64,000 bases of DNA from Papilionanthe hookeriana x Papilionanthe teres (taxonomy: Eukaryota; Streptophyta; Magnoliopsida; Asparagales; Orchidaceae). The stretch spans positions 70,631,982-70,695,981 of the forward strand of contig CM040430.1 of assembly GCA_022702705.1 (NCBI GenBank), in the 5' to 3' direction. The notes under the pieces are model-generated. The model was given only the letters and a program-made list of their open reading frames with translations, had not been told where the DNA came from and did not search any database. Position numbers and translations under genes: made by a program. Positions 58,085 through 64,000 of the stretch are shown piece after piece (within the stretch, counting starts at the first letter, position 1; the number at the start of each line of letters is the position of its first letter).

Positions 58085-61000
58085 TTATTTTAAAGGGATT
58101 TACTTTAAATAATTTTAGCTTTAATTTAATTTAATGATTAAATCTTTTAGCATTTTAAACCTTAAACTTGGATTATCATTTTAATTAAGGATTAAATATT
58201 ATTAAGACAATTAATTTAGGGATTCTTAAATTAAAGAACAAACCTCTTCCTAATAACATCCCTATTTTAATAATTCCAATTTTATTATTCTTCCAAATTA
58301 ATTAATTATTTTATTAAGGTTTATTTTAATTATTCTTAAAGTGTTTAGTAAGTTTCTAGCCTTTAATTATTTAAATTTCAATCATCCAAATCAGATTAAG
58401 ATCAAATATTTTACTCTTTAATTTTATTAAGCCTAAAATTTTAATTAAGGGTTAAATTTTTTAATTACCATTTTGCCCTTCAAGCTTAATAATTTCATAA
58501 CTCACTAAATTGAGCTCAAATGAATTTGAAATTTTTATGTGACCTCATTCATATGTCAATAAAGACATTAGAGGAGAAAATGTGATTTTTTTTGTATTTA
58601 ATTTATTTATGTAATTATTTTTGGTGGAAAATAAGGATTTCCAAGGAAAATTTAATAATATGACCAAGGGAAAGTTTCTATCCTTAAGAAAATTATGGGA
58701 CATTCCTAATGACCAGAGAACTACTTGGACCAATTTTTGTGATTTTTTTTTGAATTATATTTTATTTATTAAAATTATTTTAAGTTACTGGAGTATTAAT
58801 TAATTTAAAAATAGAATATAAGTTGGAAAATGAATTTTATAATTTTCAAAATTCTCTCTGATATCAAGGATTCCAGAGAACCAAATTTTACAATTTTCTG
58901 ATTTTTGTTTGATTTATTATAATTATTTTAATGAAAATGCTAGAAAATACATTTTTTTTTTATTTTAAAATTACCCTAGGGCTTTAAAATTTAATATCTC
59001 ATTAAATAGACCTGAGAAAAATATGGGGTTTATTCCTAAGTGATTAAATTTGAAAATATGACATTTTGATGAATTTTATTATTTTTGTGATTTTTATTAA
59101 TTTTTAATTATTAAAATATTAAAATAATACTAAAAAATTAACTTTTTTAGAAAATTGAAATTTTAATTTTCTTAAATTCCCCTGATATCAGAGAGGCTCC
59201 AAAACCAATTTGGTGAATTTTTGAAAGGTATTTTGAAAGTTATGAATTTTTAAAGCTTAAATTGGCTAAATGGCTTAATCAACCCATTTAATAGGGCTAA
59301 CTAAGTCCAATTGACTTCAAACTTTTATGGTGGGTTCCTCTGATCCTAAAGGTCAGTGGAGAATTGATTTCAAGTCAATTTGATGTATAGTTAGCTCTAA
59401 TTAATTAGGGGTCTATTTTGGGTGTTTAAGCCAATTAGGGTTATCTTGAGTGAATTAACTCAAGTCCTATTTTTTCTAGGGTTCTCTGGTCATAAGGAAC
59501 ATCACCAAATTTTCCTAGAATTTATTTCACAACATGCTAATTTTTGGAATTAAAATACTCAAAACAGCAACATGAATTTGAAAAATCAGTAACTTCTCAT
59601 AGGGATGGCCTCGACCTTGGAAAATTCGGGGAATGTTCCCAAGTTCAGAGGCTTCAAAAGCCATATGGTGTCATGCCATGGTGAATTGTATGAATGCATG
59701 GAGAATTAAAACAATGCAGGGAGTAAATAATTAATTAAAAATAAATTACTAGACAAAATTAATTAATTTCTTTTCCACATTATTCTCCTCTGTTCACTGA
59801 GCAAGAGGGTATTTTTATTTTATTTTTGTGATTTTTCTACACAAAGATATGGATTTTTGAAGTTTAGGGAATTAAATAAATCAGAAAAATCCTATTTTTC
59901 TACTTATCCGAGTCGGCGCCGCGTCAACCTTAGCATCTCCGAAGTGCCGCGTGGCGCGCTCCCATTCGACGCCGCCGCTTGAGTCAGCAGCCCGGGTCCC
60001 GCCTTCCGCCTATCATCTGCCGATCCGACCTAATCTGAGCCGTCCGTCCGCGCGTGTATTAAATGGACGGCATCCATTCATCGTCCCCAAGCATCCTCAC
60101 CCGTGAGCCGTCTACACTAAATCCCTAATATCTCACTCGATACTCAATGGATTTTTGTGTTCTTATGCTCTCATGGATTCGTCTTGAAGAGACGAATACA
60201 TCTATACGGTGATCATGCATTGAAATTAAAGCATTTGAAATGGAGAATCTCCGAAGCTCGGGATGAAGAATTAGCTCATACCTTTGCTCGCAGAAGTGTG
60301 GCTTCAATCCGAGGGTTGTGTCACCTTCGATTGCGTCCGCAGCAAGCTCCGGATGAAGTCTCCCGGTCCGATGAATTGCCTAGGTAGGATTTCGATCACA
60401 GCTCGACCACAAAGCTTGGAGGCCGGAGCAACCGGGTGGCTCTGGAGATGGGGCTTTTGCTTGGTGGACACCTTCTCTTGGTCCGGTGAAGGTGTAGGAC
60501 CAATCAATTTGAGGATTGATCCATCGTGGAGAAGTGTCCTGGTTTTGGGTGGAATTTCAGTTGAGAAATTGGATTTTGTCAGTGGGGATTAGGGCAAATT
60601 GACACTGGGGATCAACTGCTCTAAGGGTGAAGAAGGGTCTGGAACAATTTTGGCAGAGTTTCGGCAAGGTTTGTGCAACTCTCTTTTCATGGCCGTGAGG
60701 GGGTGGTGTTTAAATAGGAGAGGGTGGAGGGCCTCCCAGGGAGAGTTAGGGCTTTGGATCACCTGCTCTGGGCATGGGAAGAACAGCCACAATGGCCACT
60801 GGGGATGGGGCGGCTCGAGCAGGTGAGAATTCCAAAGTTGGCTCACATGTGAGCTCTCGACCATGGTGTTTTCCGGCGATCGGGGTGGCTGGCCGGCAGT
60901 GCAAGGGTCACCCTCAGGGTCAGGTGGGTCAGGGCTGGGTGTTTGTGCAAGCAATTGGCAATGGCCAAGTGTAAAAGGCTTGGATTAGAATGGAATGGGA

Positions 61001-62921
61001 GAGGGCTCATTTTGGCTCAAATTGGTCAACCCCTCCATTTGGGCTAGGTGCACCACCCAAGGCTTTGTTTAGGCTGAATAGAAAGTGATTTAGGTCAGCT
61101 TAATCAGTGGGGAATGGTCACCATCCAAGTACAATTAAGCTTAAGCAAGATTTAGTGGAATCATGGGAGTGGTTAATCACCTTTAGGAATTAAGGAAAGA
61201 GTCTCCTCCTTTTGCCCAAAATGGCATGGTGACATGTAAAGAGGCTCTCATGGCTTTCATGTGGCTCATGCATGGCTTCATGGCTCACCTTTGGCTTAGG
61301 AAAAGTCAAGTCAATTTCATGGAAATGGATTTAAGAAAAATTTTGGTATTTAGGGGTGATTTGGCATGAGGCTTGATTTGGAATTATTTGATGATGGGAT
61401 TATAACTTAGGGAATGGCTTTGATTAAATGGATGGCAAATGGAAATGTCATGTGGGCTTTAGGGCCAATTTTGGGCTTTTGTATTTGGTGGAAATGGGCT
61501 TTTAGGAAGGTTTAGGGAAGTGGGCTTTTGGATTTTAAAATGGATTTTAGGATGGAATTTTAGTAAAGGCTTGAGCCAAATAATTGTTGGGTTTAGCTCA
61601 TGGATGTGTCATGAGTGACTTGGAGCAAATCGGGAGTGATTTGGGTTTGAATTGGGTTGAATTTGGGCTTCTTTGGTGAATGAGCCAATATATGTCAAAT
61701 TGGGCTAACTTGGGCCAATGTTGGGCTAGGGCTGAAATTGATGTAAAATTAATGTTGGGAAATGTTTTTGGGAGTGTTTCAAAGAGGTTTTGACTTTGGT
61801 TGGGCTTTGATTTTGGGGTTTGGGCTTATTTGGGTTAGGTTTGGGTTTAGGTCAAAATTGGGCTTTAAGGCCAAAAGTGAAATTGGATCCCAATGCTAAT
61901 CAAATTGGACTTGGATTTGGTCTAGATTGGTGTTGGGGATGTTGAATTGAAGTTTAGAATTGAATTGGACTAGAATTTGGGTCAATTGGGTAGGTTTGGT
62001 TTGACATTGGGTTCACTTTGGGTTAAAATGGGTCAAATTGGGGGTTTTGATAAAAGTGGGGTAAATTGACAAAATTGGGCCATGGTGTAGTTGAACAAAA
62101 TGAAATTGGGAATAGTTGGGATTTTTTGGAATTTTCTGGGAATTTTCTGAATTTTTGGATTTTTTGGCTAAGAGGGGCATTTTGGGTATTTGGAGGGTAT
62201 TGGGGGTATTTTTGGAATTTTTGGTATTTTTGGGTATGGATGATCAATTTGATTGGTGAGGAAATATTTAGGATTGGTCTTGAGGATTTTTGGGTGATTT
62301 AGGTGATTTTAGAAAATTTGGGTAATTTCGAGGGTTTTGGGTAAGTAGGCGGGTGTAGGGTCCCGGGAGTCAAAAATTGAAAATTTGGAAAATTGAAGAT
62401 TGGGTGAATGTAAGTGGAATGAAATCATTTTTGTTGAGCCATGAAGCCACATTAAGCCCACATGAGCCATGAAGGGACTCATTTGAGGCATACACTATGT
62501 TGTTCCTAACCCTCTTAGCCAAGGGCTTAGGGGTTAAGGACCATCCATGTGAATGACCTTCATGAGTCGGGAGGTCAAGTTGGGTAGGGGTGTGGTTTTA
62601 AGAGGTGTGTGAAAGTGTAGTGCACGGGTGTAGTGTGTGTGCAAGTCAACCCTTCACCAGACCAGGCCACCCAGGGCAGTCCTAAGGCCAAAGAGTCCTA
62701 TAGGAACTCATCCTTTAAACTTCCACATTTGATCCCAACCCTCGAGGTGATTAGGGGTTTACAATCAAGTTTGTGGAGTTTGCAGGGAGTTAAGAAGTGG
62801 TTTGAATTTCTAAGTGGTGGGTCCCAATTCTAATCCTCTAAGATAGTCAAAGGAAAAGCCTAAGGCTAGATCCTAAGTACTAAAGAGAAAAGAGAAGACC
62901 TCATCAAAAATGAGGTCAACA

Positions 62922-62926
62922 GTCTG
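62922..62926. repeat. Right target-site duplication of B3 (GTCTG)
   Basis: Directly follows the LTR end TCAACA and continues into B2 pol (CTAGGACTTG). Confidence 0.95.
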
Positions 62927-64000
62927 CTAGGACTTGCCCCTTTATGGCACGAAGAGGAATGAAAGTTATATCGAATTGCAATAGTATCATCGACCACCTG
63001 GCAAGTCTGCCGGAAAGCATCGATCAGGTCATCAAGTATTGCAATGGATTAACTTTCGAGATAAGGTTGACCTTAGGAGAGAGCACGTAATGCCTGAGCA
63101 TTTGAGCGGCGAAGATCAGGGCTAAACAATGCTTCTCAATAGGAGGATACTTTACCTCCGTCGGAATCAGACGGCGACTTAAGTAGTAAAGAGCATTTTC
63201 TTTACCCTCGTCACTGATCTGGGCTAGCAGGGCTCCGAGAGAGTCTTCTAAAGACGCGGTATAAAGTATCAACGGTTGACCCGAGACTGGGGCTGCTAAG
63301 ACAGGAGGTGTCATTAAATACTGCTTAATGTCCTCGAAGGCCCGTTGGCATTTTCTTCCCAAACGAATTTGGCGTCCTTTTTGATTAATGTCGAGAAGGC
63401 CTGACACCTACCTAACAAATTCGAAATAAAGCGTCGAAGATATGCCAACTTCCCTTGAAAGGATTGTAATTGTTTCAAAGTTTTGGGAGGCGGCATTTCT
63501 AAGATAGCTTTAATCTTTTCTGGATCGATTTCAATTTTGTGATGTCGGACAACAATTACTAAGAATTTCCTGAAGATAATGCCGAAGGCGCATTTCAAGG
63601 GATTCATCTTAAGGTTAAATTACCTTAACCGCTCGAAAACAATTCTCAAATCATACAGGTGATCTTCCTTCAGTTTGCTATTGATGACCACATCATCAAC
63701 GTAGCACTCGACTTGGTTGTGAATGAGATCATCAAAAATCCTCATCATTTCTCTTTGGTAAGTTGCTCCTGCGTTCTTCAATCCAAAAGGTGTTACTGTG
63801 TAGCAGTATATTTCGATCGACGTTCTGAAGGCCGTGAGCTTTTCATCTTCCGGTGCCATCTTTTTCTGGTTGTATCCTGATGATCCATCCATGAAAGAGA
63901 ATATTGCATGTGTCGAAGCGATGTCGATCATCGATTCTGGAATTGGTAGTAGGAACTCGTCCTTCGGGCAGGCTTTATTCAAATCTCTGAAATCCATGCA
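62927..64000 (-). pseudogene. B2 pol: reverse transcriptase and RNase H
   Basis: 63620-63997 is RT with DFRDLNKACPKDEF, FSFMDGSSGYNQKKMAPEDE, PFGLKNAGATYQREMM and YVDDVVINSK. A stop (TAA, 63620-63622) where B3 has Gln separates it from 63314-63607 (same frame: NPLKCAFG, EIDPEKIKAILEMPPP). After a one-base deletion near 63355, 63024-63407 encodes RNase H: LILYTASLEDSLGALLAQ and KYPPIEKHCLALIFAAQ. A TGA near 63024 ends it. Its frame continues in register at 35598, across B3. Confidence 0.9.

Larger units (their letters stand above)
35604..62921 (-). mobile_element. Element B3: complete 27.3-kb Tat-like retrotransposon carrying an AlkB ORF
   Basis: Bounded by GTCTG duplications, with TG...CA termini and two LTRs of 7137 and 7136 bp that are nearly identical. 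Read on the minus strand: 5' LTR 62921-55786, primer site, ORF1, gag, protease, RT, RNase H, second RNase H, integrase, AlkB ORF3, 3' UTR minisatellite, polypurine tract, 3' LTR 42740-35604. The second RNase H marks the Tat lineage. The length rivals Ogre elements, the largest plant LTR elements I know of. Frames are broken at many places, often at CAG/CTG-derived CG words, so its coding state is uncertain. Confidence 0.95.
55786..62921 (-). repeat. 5' LTR of B3 (right copy, 7136 bp)
   Basis: Same layout as the left copy. Minus strand begins TGTTGACCTCATTTTTGATG and ends CGCCGACA. Compared with the B2 LTR it usually keeps CAG/CTG words where the left copy has CG words, so it is the better reference. 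TATA candidates on the minus strand: TATTTAAAC near 60709-60717 and TAATATAAACC near 56138-56149. The TTTAA array is at 57910-58084. No gene. Confidence 0.95.
18566..64000 (-). mobile_element. Element B2: old Tat-like retrotransposon with AlkB ORF, split by B3
   Basis: Minus-strand element: 3' LTR 18566-29482, 3' UTR arrays 29483-31885, AlkB-domain ORF3 31886-33373, integrase to second RNase H 33713-35603, then (after B3) RNase H and RT 62922 to beyond the window. Joining 62922 to 35598 keeps the pol frame, which confirms it is one element cut by B3. It is decayed mainly by stop codons that look like C-to-T or G-to-A changes. The 5' LTR, gag and protease lie to the right of the window. Confidence 0.88.

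Noticed and set aside
1..64000. tRNA, rRNA or host protein genes
   Set aside because: I looked for cloverleaf-like tRNA motifs, rRNA cores and non-transposon domains on both strands and saw none I could support by eye.

Overview
This is a stretch of a large, repeat-rich plant nuclear genome. I see no host gene, rRNA, tRNA or CRISPR. Almost every base can be assigned to nested Ty3/gypsy LTR retrotransposons. Athila and Tat lineages place the organism in the seed plants; I cannot name the species.

Layout. (1) 1-8895, plus strand: the 3' part of a decayed Athila-like element, with RT, RNase H, integrase, a coiled-coil ORF, a decayed ORF in the env position, a polypurine tract and the 3' LTR 7046-8895. 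(2) 8896 to about 16190, plus strand: element B1, the 3' tail and a truncated LTR of a Tat-like family, hit by a solo Athila-type LTR (12414-14401, repeat GGTAT). (3) About 16190-18565: fragments of Athila-type LTRs and tails. (4) 18566-35603 plus 62922-64000, minus strand: element B2, an old Tat-like copy. Its 3' LTR (18566-29482) carries two solo Athila-type LTRs (19541-21795, repeat GATAG; 26047-27822). (5) 35604-62921, minus strand: element B3, a complete 27.3-kb copy with two 7.1-kb LTRs, inserted into the RNase H region of B2 with a perfect 5-bp duplication (GTCTG).

Gene order in the Tat-like family, read in its own direction: 5' LTR, primer binding site, ORF1, gag, protease, RT, RNase H, a second (archaeal-type) RNase H, integrase, then a separate ORF3 of about 495 codons, a tandem-repeat 3' UTR, polypurine tract and 3' LTR. 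ORF3 ends in an AlkB-type 2-oxoglutarate/Fe(II) dioxygenase domain most like plant ALKBH9/ALKBH10 RNA m6A demethylases. It occurs at the same place in B2 and B3, so it belongs to the element and is not a chance host fragment. ORF1 and ORF3 begin with a similar module of about 36 residues, and each start codon lies directly behind a splice-acceptor-like sequence. This suggests ORF3 is made from a spliced subgenomic RNA. A retroelement carrying its own RNA demethylase is the most interesting thing here.

Caution: between about 35.6 and 55.8 kb, CAG/CTG words are repeatedly replaced by CG-containing words (CAG to CGAG, CTG to CTCG, CTG to CCG). Many frameshifts in B3 fall exactly on such sites. 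They may be sequencing or assembly errors linked to CHG methylation rather than real mutations.
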